Assembly (NCBI RefSeq): GCF_030758455.1
Contig: NZ_CP132353.1
Span: 1,054,001-1,118,000, forward strand
Direction of reading: 5' to 3'
From: Erwinia pyri
GTDB taxonomy: Bacteria > Pseudomonadota > Gammaproteobacteria > Enterobacterales > Enterobacteriaceae
Length of the DNA stretch: 64,000 nt
The position numbers and the translations under genes are program-made. Of the stretch, positions 38,477 through 47,315 are shown in pieces; position 1 is the stretch's first letter; each line of letters begins with the position of its first letter. The notes beneath the pieces were generated by a model. It was not told where the DNA came from. It worked only from the letters and a program-made list of their open reading frames with translations, and did not search any database.

Positions 38477-39547
38477 ATGCAAAAAGACGCGCTGAACAAT
38501 GTTCATATCGCTGGCGAGCAGATTTTAATTACGCCAGAAGAGTTAAAAAAACAGTTTCCGTTGAATCCGGCTCTGGAAGCGCAGATTGCGGCCTCACGCC
38601 AGACCATCGCCGATATTACCAGCGGTAAAGATCACCGTTTGCTGGTGGTATGTGGTCCCTGTTCCATTCACGATACTGAAGCCGCGCTCGACTATGCCCG
38701 TCATCTGAAAACTCTCTCTGAACAGCTGAAGGATCAGCTCTATATCGTTATGCGCGTCTACTTTGAAAAACCTCGCACTACGGTGGGCTGGAAAGGGTTA
38801 ATCAACGATCCCTACATGGATAACTCCTTTGATATGGAAGCGGGGCTGCATATTGCCCGCCGTCTGTTGCTGGACCTGGTCGAAATGGGGCTGCCATTAG
38901 CCACAGAAGCGCTTGATCCTAACAGCCCGCAGTACCTGGGCGATCTCTTCAGCTGGTCAGCCATTGGTGCGCGTACCACGGAGTCGCAAACTCACCGCGA
39001 AATGGCCTCTGGCCTCTCCATGCCGGTTGGCTTTAAAAACGGCACCGATGGCAGCCTTGGTACCGCAATCAATGCAATGCGTGCCGCTGCAATGCCGCAC
39101 CGTTTTGTGGGGATTAACCAGAGCGGTCAGGTGTGCCTGTTGCAGACCCAGGGGAATCCTGATGGGCACGTTATTCTGCGCGGCGGCAAAACCCCTAATT
39201 ACGGGCCGGAAGATGTAGCGCAGTGTGAAAAAGAGATGCGCCAGGCGGGACTCCGTCCCTCCTTGATGATAGATTGCAGCCATGGCAATTCTAATAAAGA
39301 TTTCCGTCGTCAGTCCGGTGTGGCTGAATCTGCCGTAGCGCAGATCAAAGATGGCAACCGTTCAATTATGGGTCTGATGCTGGAAAGCCATCTCCATGAA
39401 GGCAACCAGTCTTCCGAGCAGCCTAAAGCAGAGATGCGCTACGGTGTTTCCGTAACGGACGCCTGTATCAACTGGGAAACCACGGAAACCCTGCTGCGGG
39501 AAATCCATCAGGATCTGAACGGCGTACTGGCGGCGCGTCTGTCGTAA
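38477..39547 (+). CDS. aroF: DAHP synthase, tyrosine-sensitive
   Basis: This 356-residue enzyme (same as E. coli AroF) condenses PEP and erythrose-4-phosphate in the first step of aromatic synthesis. Marks are [12 protein letters not shown] (metal Cys), [25 protein letters not shown] and [12 protein letters not shown]. The N-terminus MQKDALNN carries the Asn8 region tied to tyrosine feedback, and identity to AroF exceeds that to AroG or AroH. The ATG at 38477 matches the family; ATG 38468 would add three residues. tyrA follows after 10 bp. Confidence 0.97.
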   Translation: MQKDALNNVHIAGEQILITPEELKKQFPLNPALEAQIAASRQTIADITSGKDHRLLVVCGPCSIHDTEAALDYARHLKTLSEQLKDQLYIVMRVYFEKPRTTVGWKGLINDPYMDNSFDMEAGLHIARRLLLDLVEMGLPLATEALDPNSPQYLGDLFSWSAIGARTTESQTHREMASGLSMPVGFKNGTDGSLGTAINAMRAAAMPHRFVGINQSGQVCLLQTQGNPDGHVILRGGKTPNYGPEDVAQCEKEMRQAGLRPSLMIDCSHGNSNKDFRRQSGVAESAVAQIKDGNRSIMGLMLESHLHEGNQSSEQPKAEMRYGVSVTDACINWETTETLLREIHQDLNGVLAARLS

Positions 39548-39557
39548 AGGAGTAGTT

Positions 39558-40679
39558 ATGGTGGCTGAACTGACCGCGCTACGCGATCAAATTGATGAAG
39601 TTGATAAAGCGCTGCTCGATCTGCTGGCCAAACGGCTGAACCTCGTCGCTGAAGTCGGCGAAGTGAAAAGCCGTTATGGACTACCGATTTATGTACCTGA
39701 ACGTGAAGCCTCAATGCTCGCTTCACGGCGCAAAGAGGCGGAGCTGCTTGGCGTACCGCCTGATTTAATCGAAGATGTTTTACGCCGGGTGATGCGTGAA
39801 TCCTACTCGAGCGAGAATGACAAAGGCTTCAAAACGCTGAATCCCGAACTTCGTCCGGTGGTGATTGTCGGCGGTAAAGGACAGATGGGGCGACTGTTTG
39901 AAAAGATGCTCACCCTCTCTGGCTATCAGGTCAGGATCCTCGACCAGGAAGAGTGGGCACAGGCGGAGAGCATGCTGGCGGATGCCGGAATGGTGATCAT
40001 CAGCGTGCCAATTCATCTCACAGAACAGGTCATTGGCAGCCTGCCACCGTTGCCAGAGGACTGTATTCTGGTCGATCTGGCTTCGGTGAAAAATGGTCCG
40101 CTTCAGGCCATGCTGGCTGCCCACAGCGGGCCGGTGTTGGGTCTGCATCCGATGTTTGGTCCGGACAGCGGCAGCCTGGCCAAGCAGGTGGTCGTCTGGT
40201 GTGATGGCCGTCAGCCGGAGGCGTACCAGTGGCTGCTGGAGCAGATTCAGGTCTGGGGCGCGCGTTTACATCGCATCAGTGCGGTGGAGCACGATCAAAA
40301 CATGGCCTTTATTCAGGCGCTGCGCCACTTTGCCACCTTTGCTTACGGGTTACATCTGGCTGAAGAGAATGTACAGCTTGATCAGCTGCTGGCGCTCTCA
40401 TCCCCGATCTACCGTCTGGAGCTGGCGATGGTCGGCCGGCTCTTTGCACAGGATCCTCAGCTCTACGCAGACATCATTATGTCTTCGGAAAGCAACCTTG
40501 CCCTGATCAAGCGTTACTATCAGCGGTTTGGCGAGGCGATTAAGCTGCTGGAGCAGGGCGATAAGCAGGCATTTATCGACAGCTTCCGCAAAGTCGAGCA
40601 CTGGTTTGGCGATCACGCCCAGCGCTTTATGCTGGAAAGCCGTACGCTGCTGCGGCAGGCGAACGATAATCGTCAGTAG
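39558..40679 (+). CDS. tyrA: Chorismate mutase / prephenate dehydrogenase (T-protein)
   Basis: This 373-residue bifunctional enzyme (same as E. coli) has a chorismate mutase domain at about residues 1-90 ([29 protein letters not shown]) and then an NAD-binding prephenate dehydrogenase ([39 protein letters not shown]). It makes 4-hydroxyphenylpyruvate for tyrosine. It is co-transcribed with aroF under the TyrR boxes. Confidence 0.98.
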   Translation: MVAELTALRDQIDEVDKALLDLLAKRLNLVAEVGEVKSRYGLPIYVPEREASMLASRRKEAELLGVPPDLIEDVLRRVMRESYSSENDKGFKTLNPELRPVVIVGGKGQMGRLFEKMLTLSGYQVRILDQEEWAQAESMLADAGMVIISVPIHLTEQVIGSLPPLPEDCILVDLASVKNGPLQAMLAAHSGPVLGLHPMFGPDSGSLAKQVVVWCDGRQPEAYQWLLEQIQVWGARLHRISAVEHDQNMAFIQALRHFATFAYGLHLAEENVQLDQLLALSSPIYRLELAMVGRLFAQDPQLYADIIMSSESNLALIKRYYQRFGEAIKLLEQGDKQAFIDSFRKVEHWFGDHAQRFMLESRTLLRQANDNRQ

Positions 40680-40704
40680 CTTTGGCCGGAAACGGCCTTT
40701 TGCT

Positions 40705-41421
40705 TTAGCGGCTGAAACCGGCTCTGTAAAAGATAGTCTGCGCCGCCTTCGTCAGTAAAAATTCCCCCAGCGCTTCAGCCTCTTTTGAACAGACGGCAAA
40801 CGCATAGTCGGCCTGAATCTGCCACGGCGCAGGAAGGGTCAGCGTGACCACTTTGCCTTCTGCCTTCAGCAGCGGGCTGTAACTCTGATAGCCAATAAAC
40901 AAATCGGCCTGGCCGCTCTCCAGAAGCCAGCTTGCCGCCATGCTTCCCGCAGGAACTGCCGGACTTTCCGGTCCGCCAACCAGCGGCATCGCCCGCCGTT
41001 TCAGCTCTTCTCCTTTTGTCGGGGAAGCTGCTTCAATAAGCCCGAAAAGCTGCCACGCGTAATCGCCAGAAGGATCGCTCAGCGGGGTAGAGGTTGCCAC
41101 GCGCAGGGTGGGATCAAGCAGCATATCCAGCCACTCTCTTTTCTCTGCGGCAAGCGTAGGGTTAATACTCAGGCAAAGGCTGTTATGCGTAAAAACGCTG
41201 GTTGCCAGCGCACGTCCTGTGTCGAGTAGCTTTTGCGGATGGGCGCTGTTCGCTGAAGCAAAAAGATGGCAGGGTTCACCTTGCTCAATGCGCTGTAAAA
41301 GCAGACCGGCAGGGCCATAATCAGTAGTAACGGTATGACCGCTCTGCTGCATGAACAGACTCATTAATTCAGGCCAGACAATACGCAGGCTACCGGCAGC
41401 GAAAACGCTGAGGTTACGCAT
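40705..41421 (-). CDS. ModA-like substrate-binding protein lacking a signal peptide
   Basis: This 238-residue periplasmic-binding-protein fold is related to molybdate-binding ModA: LSVFAAGSLR at residues 4-13 equals the mature N-terminus of ModA, and DYGPAGLLLQRIEQGEP, FASANSAHP and GDYAWQLFG follow. The ATG is at 41419-41421, sharing its A with the stop of the upstream binding-protein gene (TGATG), so translation is coupled. No signal peptide precedes the ModA core, and no start exists further upstream apart from an adjacent TTG, so export is unexplained. It is probably Mo-related given the ModE-like operator of the unit. Confidence 0.75.
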   Translation of the reverse strand: MRNLSVFAAGSLRIVWPELMSLFMQQSGHTVTTDYGPAGLLLQRIEQGEPCHLFASANSAHPQKLLDTGRALATSVFTHNSLCLSINPTLAAEKREWLDMLLDPTLRVATSTPLSDPSGDYAWQLFGLIEAASPTKGEELKRRAMPLVGGPESPAVPAGSMAASWLLESGQADLFIGYQSYSPLLKAEGKVVTLTLPAPWQIQADYAFAVCSKEAEALGEFLLTKAAQTIFYRAGFSR

Positions 41422-42473
41422 CAATTGTTGCCAACATAGTGAGTACGGTAGAAGCGTTGATACCAGCTGTCAGCCCGGTTCTGCATATTGATATCGCTGA
41501 ATCTTTCCGGATAGAGCTTTTTCGCCATCCACAGCTCGCCCAGCGCCAGCGCTTCCGGCATCGGATATCCCCAGGCTTTGGCATATTCCGGCATCAGATA
41601 AACACGGTGATTTTTTACCGCATCTACAGCCTGCCAGGCGGGCTGCTGATTGATCTCATCCATCACCTGGGGATAACGATGCTGTATAAAGATCACCTGC
41701 GGGTTCCAGGCAACGATCTGCTCCATAGATACCTGTTTATAACCTTTGACCGTGGCCGCAACGACGTTGAGGGCGCCAGCATGCGCCATCATCAGGCCGG
41801 TATATTTCCCGGAACCGTAGGTGGTTAAATCTGGATTTGCCATATAGGCGCGAATCCGCTGAGCGGGTGGGATAGCTTTCAGGCGATCGGCCGTCTGCTG
41901 ACGCTCATCAAAGGTAGCTTTAATTAAAGCATCGGCCTGCTTTTGATGGTTAACAACTTCGCCGATCAGTTTGATCCCCTCTTTCAGGCCCTGATTATAA
42001 GCCCGATCTTCATCCTGCAGCTCGGGGTTGAGCTTGTCCTGCTGTTTCGCATCGCCGCTGCGCAGCGAGATGGCAATCACCGCGATCCCCAGATCCTGGA
42101 TCTGGTCGATCATCTCTTCAGGAGCATAGTTGGTCACAAAAACAACCTGCGGATGCAGGGCAACCAGCTTTTCGACATCCACATGAGTAAGATCGCCCAG
42201 CGTCGGAATTGAATTAAGCTGGGGCACCAGGCGCTGATAGCCCTCGCCCAGCTGCTGTTTCCAGTTACCCAGAATGCCAACCATTGTGCTGGTAGCATCC
42301 AGTTGGACGAGCAAATTGAGCGTCTGATGTTGCAGTACCACAACGCGATCGACACGATCCGGGATCGTCACCTGACGACCGAGCTGATCGACCACCTGAC
42401 GCGCGGCCTGGGAGCACAAGGGAATAAAGCAGAGTAAAGCGGTGAGGGCGGACGCCCTGACAGAACGAAGCAT
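41421..42473 (-). CDS. Class III (BtuF/FhuD-type) periplasmic binding protein, possibly for molybdate
   Basis: This 350-residue protein has a cleavable signal peptide (hydrophobic residues 8-20, likely cut after SQA at about residue 23) and a cluster A-III binding fold: VVDQLGRQVTIPDRVDRVVVL, then LGDLTHVDVEKLVALHPQVVFV, the long linker helix, and WNPQVIFIQHRYP in lobe two. Such proteins bind iron-siderophores, haem, B12 or, in the Haemophilus MolA type, molybdate/tungstate. No permease or ATPase gene is adjacent. The ModE-like operator directly upstream and the ModA-like partner favour an oxyanion role. Confidence 0.78.
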   Translation of the reverse strand: MLRSVRASALTALLCFIPLCSQAARQVVDQLGRQVTIPDRVDRVVVLQHQTLNLLVQLDATSTMVGILGNWKQQLGEGYQRLVPQLNSIPTLGDLTHVDVEKLVALHPQVVFVTNYAPEEMIDQIQDLGIAVIAISLRSGDAKQQDKLNPELQDEDRAYNQGLKEGIKLIGEVVNHQKQADALIKATFDERQQTADRLKAIPPAQRIRAYMANPDLTTYGSGKYTGLMMAHAGALNVVAATVKGYKQVSMEQIVAWNPQVIFIQHRYPQVMDEINQQPAWQAVDAVKNHRVYLMPEYAKAWGYPMPEALALGELWMAKKLYPERFSDINMQNRADSWYQRFYRTHYVGNN

Positions 42474-42481
42474 GTGACATT

Positions 42482-42523
42482 CCTGATTAACGTTATATAC
42501 ATCATGATATAACGTTAATCAGG
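42482..42523. promoter_or_regulatory. Perfect 17-bp inverted repeat, ModE-like operator
   Basis: Arms 42482-42498 and 42507-42523 are perfectly complementary around an 8-bp spacer. The inner part reads CGTTATAT-N8-ATATAACG, the form of ModE (molybdate regulator) sites. On the minus strand the downstream arm abuts the ribosome site AGGA of the binding-protein gene, 8 bp from its ATG, so bound protein or an mRNA hairpin could block expression. Confidence 0.7.
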
Positions 42524-42600
42524 CAGGGGAAATTGATTCTACGCAATAAAGCAAAACGAGCGTCAGCCGCACACCCGACGGCTGACGGTAAGCGGGGAAG

Positions 42601-43761
42601 CTATTCTGGCTCTACCGGAATAACGTTTTCGCTTGGATAGCAGCCCAGCACTTTCAGGGAGCGGGTAATGGGCGTTAACTCCTTCAGCGCCTGCTGAACC
42701 GCGTCGGAGCGCAAATTACCCTGGAAATCGATGTAGAACATCTCTTCCCACGGATTGCCATTGATAGGGCGCGACTCCAGTTTACTCATTACCAGGTTGT
42801 GCTGACGCAGTACCAGTAACGCCTCTACCAGCGCGCCCGCCTGCTGGCCTGTCGCCATAATCAGCGTGGTTTTGGCTGGCACCTGCAGGGTCACTTCAAC
42901 CGGTTTTCTGGCGAGAATAATAAAGCGGGTAATATTCTGCTTCTGGTTAGCAAGGTTACGTTCCAGCACCTGCAGCCCATAGAGTTCACCGCCAGCCTCG
43001 CTGCCAATGGCGGCGACTTTTGGCGAGTTCATCGCCGCGACTTTTTCCATCGCTGCAGCGGTGCTTTCGGTGTACTCAATTTTCCAGTGCGGGTAGCGGT
43101 TAATGAACTGGCTGCACTGCTGGAAAGGTTGAGGATGGCTGTATACCGTTTCAATTTGCTGCAGATCGGTATTGCCATTGATCAGCACACAGTGATCGAT
43201 CGGCAGCGTCATCTCGCCAACAATAGAGAGACTGGTCTGCTGCAACAGATCGTAAACGTCGTTGATCGAACCAGAACTGGTATTCTCAACCGGCAGCACG
43301 GCATAGTCAGCCTGGCCGGTTTCGACCTGACTGAAAATATCCTGAAACTTCAGGCAGCCGCTTTCAATGAAGTTATCAAAATGGCGGGCAGCATAGTGGC
43401 GTGCGGCAAGGTGCGAATAGGAGCCTTTCGGACCCAAAAAGGCGATTCTCGCCGAGTGCGAAGCGGTTTTATTGAGATGCTTCTGCAGCAGCGCCTGCTG
43501 AGTCAGTACCGAGTCTTCAATAATAAGCTGGAAGAGACGCGTGATGTAGTGAGCATCCAGCTTATGCTCTTTGCCCAGCGTAATGAGATGCTCAAGCAGG
43601 TCCCGCTCGCGGTCGATGTCGCGGATAGGGCGATGGGTAGCCATCTTTGCCGTCGCAACCTCAACCGCCAGCGCCCGACGTTGGGCCAGCAAGTTCAGCA
43701 GTTGTTCATCCAGCGCGCTGATTTTATCGCGCAGGCCCAGCAGGGGATTTTCGGGTGTCAT
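42601..43761 (-). CDS. pheA: Chorismate mutase / prephenate dehydratase (P-protein)
   Basis: This 386-residue bifunctional enzyme (as in E. coli) has a chorismate mutase domain (about 1-95; [20 protein letters not shown]), prephenate dehydratase (about 105-285; [33 protein letters not shown]) and an ACT regulatory domain with QQAGALVE and SKLESRPI, the phenylalanine-binding segments. It makes phenylpyruvate. Expression is set by the pheL attenuator upstream. Confidence 0.98.
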   Translation of the reverse strand: MTPENPLLGLRDKISALDEQLLNLLAQRRALAVEVATAKMATHRPIRDIDRERDLLEHLITLGKEHKLDAHYITRLFQLIIEDSVLTQQALLQKHLNKTASHSARIAFLGPKGSYSHLAARHYAARHFDNFIESGCLKFQDIFSQVETGQADYAVLPVENTSSGSINDVYDLLQQTSLSIVGEMTLPIDHCVLINGNTDLQQIETVYSHPQPFQQCSQFINRYPHWKIEYTESTAAAMEKVAAMNSPKVAAIGSEAGGELYGLQVLERNLANQKQNITRFIILARKPVEVTLQVPAKTTLIMATGQQAGALVEALLVLRQHNLVMSKLESRPINGNPWEEMFYIDFQGNLRSDAVQQALKELTPITRSLKVLGCYPSENVIPVEPE

Positions 43762-43784
43762 AGTGCTACCTGTCAGAAGTTCAT

Positions 43785-43814
43785 AAAAAAAAAGCCTCCC
43801 GCTTGGGAGGCTTT
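43785..43814 (-). terminator. pheA attenuator terminator
   Basis: On the minus strand AAAGCCTCCC-AAGC-GGGAGGCTTT forms a 10-bp stem followed by a run of T, between pheL and pheA. A GGGAGGCC segment just after pheL can pair with its first arm as antiterminator, the classical attenuation design. Confidence 0.9.
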
Positions 43815-43860
43815 GTTGTTCGTCTTCGCATTGTTTCTTACACGACGAATGGCCTCCCGG

Positions 43861-43908
43861 TCAGCGGAAGGTAAAAAAGAAGGCGAAGAAGAACGACAGT
43901 GTTTTCAT
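43861..43908 (-). CDS. pheL: pheA operon leader peptide
   Basis: This 15-residue peptide, MKTLSFFFAFFFTFR, has seven phenylalanines, equal in number to E. coli PheL. Ribosome stalling at the Phe codons when charged tRNA-Phe is low prevents the attenuator hairpin and allows pheA transcription. Confidence 0.93.
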   Translation of the reverse strand: MKTLSFFFAFFFTFR

Positions 43909-43935
43909 TAGGGTGTCCGGAATCAGCAAGCGTTT

Positions 43936-43965
43936 AAAGTAACCGCTGCAAATTATTGCTGTCAA
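43936..43965 (-). promoter_or_regulatory. pheL-pheA promoter
   Basis: On the minus strand TTGACA (43960-43965) and TACTTT (43936-43941) are 18 bp apart, about 28 bp before the pheL start. Confidence 0.55.
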
Positions 43966-43990
43966 TAAAAAACGCGCCCTGAGGCGCGTT
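43965..43990 (-). terminator. raiA terminator
   Basis: Minus-strand AACGCGCC-TCAG-GGCGCGTT is an 8-bp stem followed by TTTTTATT, 18 bp after the raiA stop. Its T-run overlaps the pheL -35 region. Confidence 0.85.
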
Positions 43991-44007
43991 ATCTTCATGC
44001 TGCTTTT

Positions 44008-44352
44008 TTATTCCTGATCGACAGCGCTTAAGTCAACGCTCAGGTCTTTGACGCTGGCGTTAGCCCGGCGCGCTTCACCTTTGTGCTGAACCTTGTTCAG
44101 CTGGCGCTCAAGTTTAGCGATGAGGTCATTGATGGCGGTGTACATATCAGCATGTTTCGCGCTGGCTACCAGCGGGCCATTTGGCGTATTGATGGTGGCG
44201 TCAGCGACAAATTCCTTCGGCTCCTTTGAAAGAACGATATGGGGTTTTATCAGGTCTGTTTGCCATTTTTCGAGCTTGGCGAGACGGTCTTCGACATGTT
44301 GGCGGATAGCCGGAGTGATTTCCATGTGCTTGCTGGTAATGTTCAGAACCAT
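44008..44352 (-). CDS. raiA: Ribosome-associated inhibitor A (HPF/YfiA family)
   Basis: This 114-residue protein (E. coli RaiA 113) has the short HPF fold: [20 protein letters not shown] at the start, then [19 protein letters not shown] and [18 protein letters not shown]. It binds the 30S decoding region in stationary phase or cold and blocks translation. The ATG at 44352 sits 6 nt after AGAGGTAAG. A frame extension to 44445 has no family support. It sits between bamD and pheL as in E. coli. Confidence 0.96.
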   Translation of the reverse strand: MVLNITSKHMEITPAIRQHVEDRLAKLEKWQTDLIKPHIVLSKEPKEFVADATINTPNGPLVASAKHADMYTAINDLIAKLERQLNKVQHKGEARRANASVKDLSVDLSAVDQE

Positions 44353-44580
44353 AGTGCTTACCTCTCTGTCATTTCCGTCGAATGTAGGATCAGCATACCC
44401 TGAAAAATGGGTTAATGCGTGATTCTCATCACGTTTTTTTGTCACTTTTTGTCAAGTCTGGAAAATCTGTGAGGTAGGGTGGTAATTGCTTAAAAGGGGG
44501 TTGTCTGCAGGGACTTAAGCGGGCATGATTGATGGGATGACTCAGGACACAAGGCGGTAACGCATTCTTTTTCTGAGCAT

Positions 44581-44610
44581 AAAAAATGGCAGCCTCAGGC
44601 TGCCATTTTT
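44581..44610 (-). terminator. bamD terminator
   Basis: AAAAATGGCAGCC and GGCTGCCATTTTT pair around a 3-4 nt loop, 13 bp after the bamD stop, with T-runs on both strands. The remaining DNA to raiA (44446-44580) shows no gene. Confidence 0.88.
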
Positions 44611-44622
44611 CGTTTACAACGC

Positions 44623-45354
44623 TTAAGCCTGATTCGCCGCAATCAGCTTCGCGACTTTATCTGCTTCAGCCGTCAATTGCAGATGACGGTAAGCATTTTC
44701 CATCAGCGGCAGCGCCGTGCGGGTAGCCTGGGTGTCCGGATAATCTTTCATCATTTGCTCAACGCGGTTAACTACTGCAACATAAGCCTCGCGCTTAGTG
44801 TAGAATTGAGCAACGGATAATTCATATTTCGCCAGACGATCTTTCAGATAGACCAGACGCTTTCTGGCGTCGGTCGCGTACTGGCTGTTCGGGTAACCGC
44901 GCAGCAGCTGAGAGAAGTCATGGAAGGCGTCACGCGCATGCGTGGGATCGCGGTCAGAGCGGTCGATGCCGAAAAAGCCCTGCAGTGCGCTGTCATCCAG
45001 CGCCATATCCGTCAGACCACGCATATAAATCACGTAATCAATATTCGGGTGGGTTGGATTAAGACGCATGAAGCGGTCAATCGCGGCCTGCGCCAGCGGC
45101 AAATCGGCATTTTTGTAGTAAGCGTAGATCAAGTCTAGCTGAACTTGCTGGGAGTAAGGCCCGAACGGATAGCGGTTATCAAGCGCTTCCAGTTGCGTTA
45201 TTGCTCCTTTAAAGTTACCGTCCTGCAGTTTTTGCTGGGCTGTGGCATAGATCTCAGAAGGCGGATTGTCGGGCACCGTTTCCTTCGAGCCGGAACAACC
45301 CGCCAATGCCAGGCTCAACGTGGCTGCAGCCACCAGATATTTCATACGCGTCAT
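44623..45354 (-). CDS. bamD: Outer-membrane assembly lipoprotein BamD
   Basis: This 243-residue lipoprotein (E. coli 245) has a signal peptide with lipobox LAGC (Cys20) and five TPR-like helical repeats, including [30 protein letters not shown] and [14 protein letters not shown]. It is an essential part of the BAM complex that inserts beta-barrel proteins. It is divergent from rluD. Confidence 0.97.
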   Translation of the reverse strand: MTRMKYLVAAATLSLALAGCSGSKETVPDNPPSEIYATAQQKLQDGNFKGAITQLEALDNRYPFGPYSQQVQLDLIYAYYKNADLPLAQAAIDRFMRLNPTHPNIDYVIYMRGLTDMALDDSALQGFFGIDRSDRDPTHARDAFHDFSQLLRGYPNSQYATDARKRLVYLKDRLAKYELSVAQFYTKREAYVAVVNRVEQMMKDYPDTQATRTALPLMENAYRHLQLTAEADKVAKLIAANQA

Positions 45355-45484
45355 GACGATTTGATTATCCTCAGAGTGTTATTCAGGAAGCTGTCCATGT
45401 AGCTCCCGATAGTGACCAGGTACAATAGCACATTATATTAAACGGCATCGCCGTGAAAACCCAACGTTAACGAAGAAGCTGTTT

Positions 45485-46462
45485 ATGGCACAACAAGTAA
45501 AATTCAACGCAACGGTATCCGAATCGCAACTCGGACAACGCTTAGATCAGGCTTTGGCCGAATTGTTCCCTGATTATTCCCGATCTCGCATAAAAGAGTG
45601 GATTCTCGACCGTCGCGTCACCGTCAATGGCGTAATCATCGACAAACCAAAAGAAAAAGTGCTTGGCAGCGAACAAATCGCTATTGATGCAGAAATTGAA
45701 GAGGAAGCGCGCTGGGAAGCGCAGGATATCCCTTTAGACATCGTCTACGAAGATGAAGACATTCTGGTGATCAACAAGCCTCGCGGCCTGGTGGTGCACC
45801 CCGGCGCCGGGAATCCCGATGGCACGGTGCTGAATGCACTGTTACATCACTTCCCGGCAATCTCTGATGTTCCACGTGCGGGTATCGTTCACCGCCTGGA
45901 CAAAGACACAACTGGCCTGATGGTTGTGGCGAAAACCGTGCCTGCGCAGACGCACCTGGTGGAATCTCTGCAATTAAGAGAGATCACCCGTGAATATGAA
46001 GCGGTAGCGATTGGCAGAATGACGGCAGGGGGCACAGTGGATGAGCCTATCAGCCGTCACTCCACCAAACGCACGCATATGGCGGTGCACCCGATGGGTA
46101 AACCAGCTACCACACATTACCGCATTATGGAGCACTTCCGTGCGCATACCCGTTTGCGTTTGCGTCTTGAGACCGGCCGTACTCACCAGATCCGTGTTCA
46201 TATGTCGCATATCAGCCATCCGCTGGTGGGCGATCCGTTATACGGTGGCCGTCCCCGCCCGCCTAAAGGCGCATCCGAAGCGTTTATCGGCACGCTGCGT
46301 TCGTTCGACCGCCAGGCGCTGCATGCCACCATGCTGCGTCTTTACCATCCAATCAGCGGTATCGAAATGGAATGGCACGCGCCGTTACCGCAGGATATGG
46401 TCGATCTTATCGCTGCCCTGAAAGCGGATACCGAAGAGTTTAAGCATCAGCTGGATTGGTAA
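45485..46462 (+). CDS. rluD: 23S rRNA pseudouridine 1911/1915/1917 synthase
   Basis: This 325-residue enzyme (E. coli 326) has an N-terminal S4 RNA-binding domain (QLGQRLDQALAELFPDYSRS) and a RluA-type catalytic domain with the active Asp in GIVHRLDKDTTG and LETGRTHQIRVH. It modifies helix 69 of 23S rRNA. Start at ATG 45485; the stop overlaps the pgeF start (TAATG). Confidence 0.97.
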   Translation: MAQQVKFNATVSESQLGQRLDQALAELFPDYSRSRIKEWILDRRVTVNGVIIDKPKEKVLGSEQIAIDAEIEEEARWEAQDIPLDIVYEDEDILVINKPRGLVVHPGAGNPDGTVLNALLHHFPAISDVPRAGIVHRLDKDTTGLMVVAKTVPAQTHLVESLQLREITREYEAVAIGRMTAGGTVDEPISRHSTKRTHMAVHPMGKPATTHYRIMEHFRAHTRLRLRLETGRTHQIRVHMSHISHPLVGDPLYGGRPRPPKGASEAFIGTLRSFDRQALHATMLRLYHPISGIEMEWHAPLPQDMVDLIAALKADTEEFKHQLDW

Positions 46463-47190
46463 TGAGCCTGATCAAACCTGAGTGGGCACTGCCCTCAACG
46501 GTGCGAGCCATAAGCTCGACCAGGGTGGGCGGCGTAAGCGGCGCTCCCTGGGATTCACTGAATCTTGGTGCCCATGTAGGGGATGATCCCCTGCATGTGG
46601 CAGCCAATCGTCAGCGACTGGTTGAGTTGGGTGCAATGCCCACTCAACCACTCTGGCTGGAGCAGATTCACGGCACCGATGTCCTTCATCTTACCCGAAA
46701 CACTCCTCAAACCCTTCGTGCTGATGCCGTTTACACCCGTGAACAGGGGTTACCCTGCGCGGTGATGACGGCGGACTGCCTGCCGGTGCTTTTTTGCTCG
46801 GTGGATGGTAAAGAAGTGGCAGCGGCTCATGCCGGTTGGCGTGGACTGTGTGCAGGCGTACTGGAAGCGACGCTGGCAACGTTTCTGGCGCCGCCCGAAG
46901 AGGTCACGGTCTGGCTTGGTCCCGCTATCGGCCCCGACGCTTTTGAGGTAGGTGCAGAGGTAAGGGAAGCCTTTTTAGCACAAAATTTGCACGATGCTGC
47001 GGCTTTTCGTGCAGTGGGTGAAAAATATTATGCTGATATTTGGCAGCTTGCCAGGGCGCGTCTGAAGCGCAGCGGAGTACGCCACATCACGGGTGGCGGC
47101 CTTTGTACCGTTTCCGATCCCGCTAAGTTCTTCTCTTTCCGACGCAATGGCGTCACGGGCCGTATGGCAAGTTTGATCTGGCTGATATAA
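46462..47190 (+). CDS. pgeF: Polyphenol oxidase/laccase-domain purine nucleosidase family protein (YfiH)
   Basis: This 242-residue protein (E. coli YfiH 243) has the conserved blocks SSTRVGGVS, VMTADCLPVLF and AAAHAGWRGLCAGVL (metal-binding Cys and His) and WLGPAIGPDAFEVG. The family was first described as a laccase. Later work ties it to purine nucleoside breakdown and to correcting peptidoglycan precursor errors (PgeF). It is translationally coupled to rluD; a start at 46456 inside rluD is rejected. Confidence 0.92.
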   Translation: MSLIKPEWALPSTVRAISSTRVGGVSGAPWDSLNLGAHVGDDPLHVAANRQRLVELGAMPTQPLWLEQIHGTDVLHLTRNTPQTLRADAVYTREQGLPCAVMTADCLPVLFCSVDGKEVAAAHAGWRGLCAGVLEATLATFLAPPEEVTVWLGPAIGPDAFEVGAEVREAFLAQNLHDAAAFRAVGEKYYADIWQLARARLKRSGVRHITGGGLCTVSDPAKFFSFRRNGVTGRMASLIWLI

Positions 47191-47251
47191 TCTAGCGCCA
47201 TAAGACGGTCCAGAATGATGTATTTTTCACCAATATATTTAGGTCATTAAA

Positions 47252-47279
47252 CTTGAAAATTTGAGGGTTGACCTCATTT
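47252..47279 (+). promoter_or_regulatory. Heat-shock (sigma-32) promoter of clpB
   Basis: CTTGAA (47252-47257), a 14-bp gap, then CCTCATTT (47272-47279) fits the sigma-32 consensus CTTGAA-N13-15-CCCCATNT with one mismatch. Confidence 0.8.
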
Positions 47280-47315
47280 AATCTCCAGTAGCAATTTGAC
47301 CTGAATGGGGGAATT

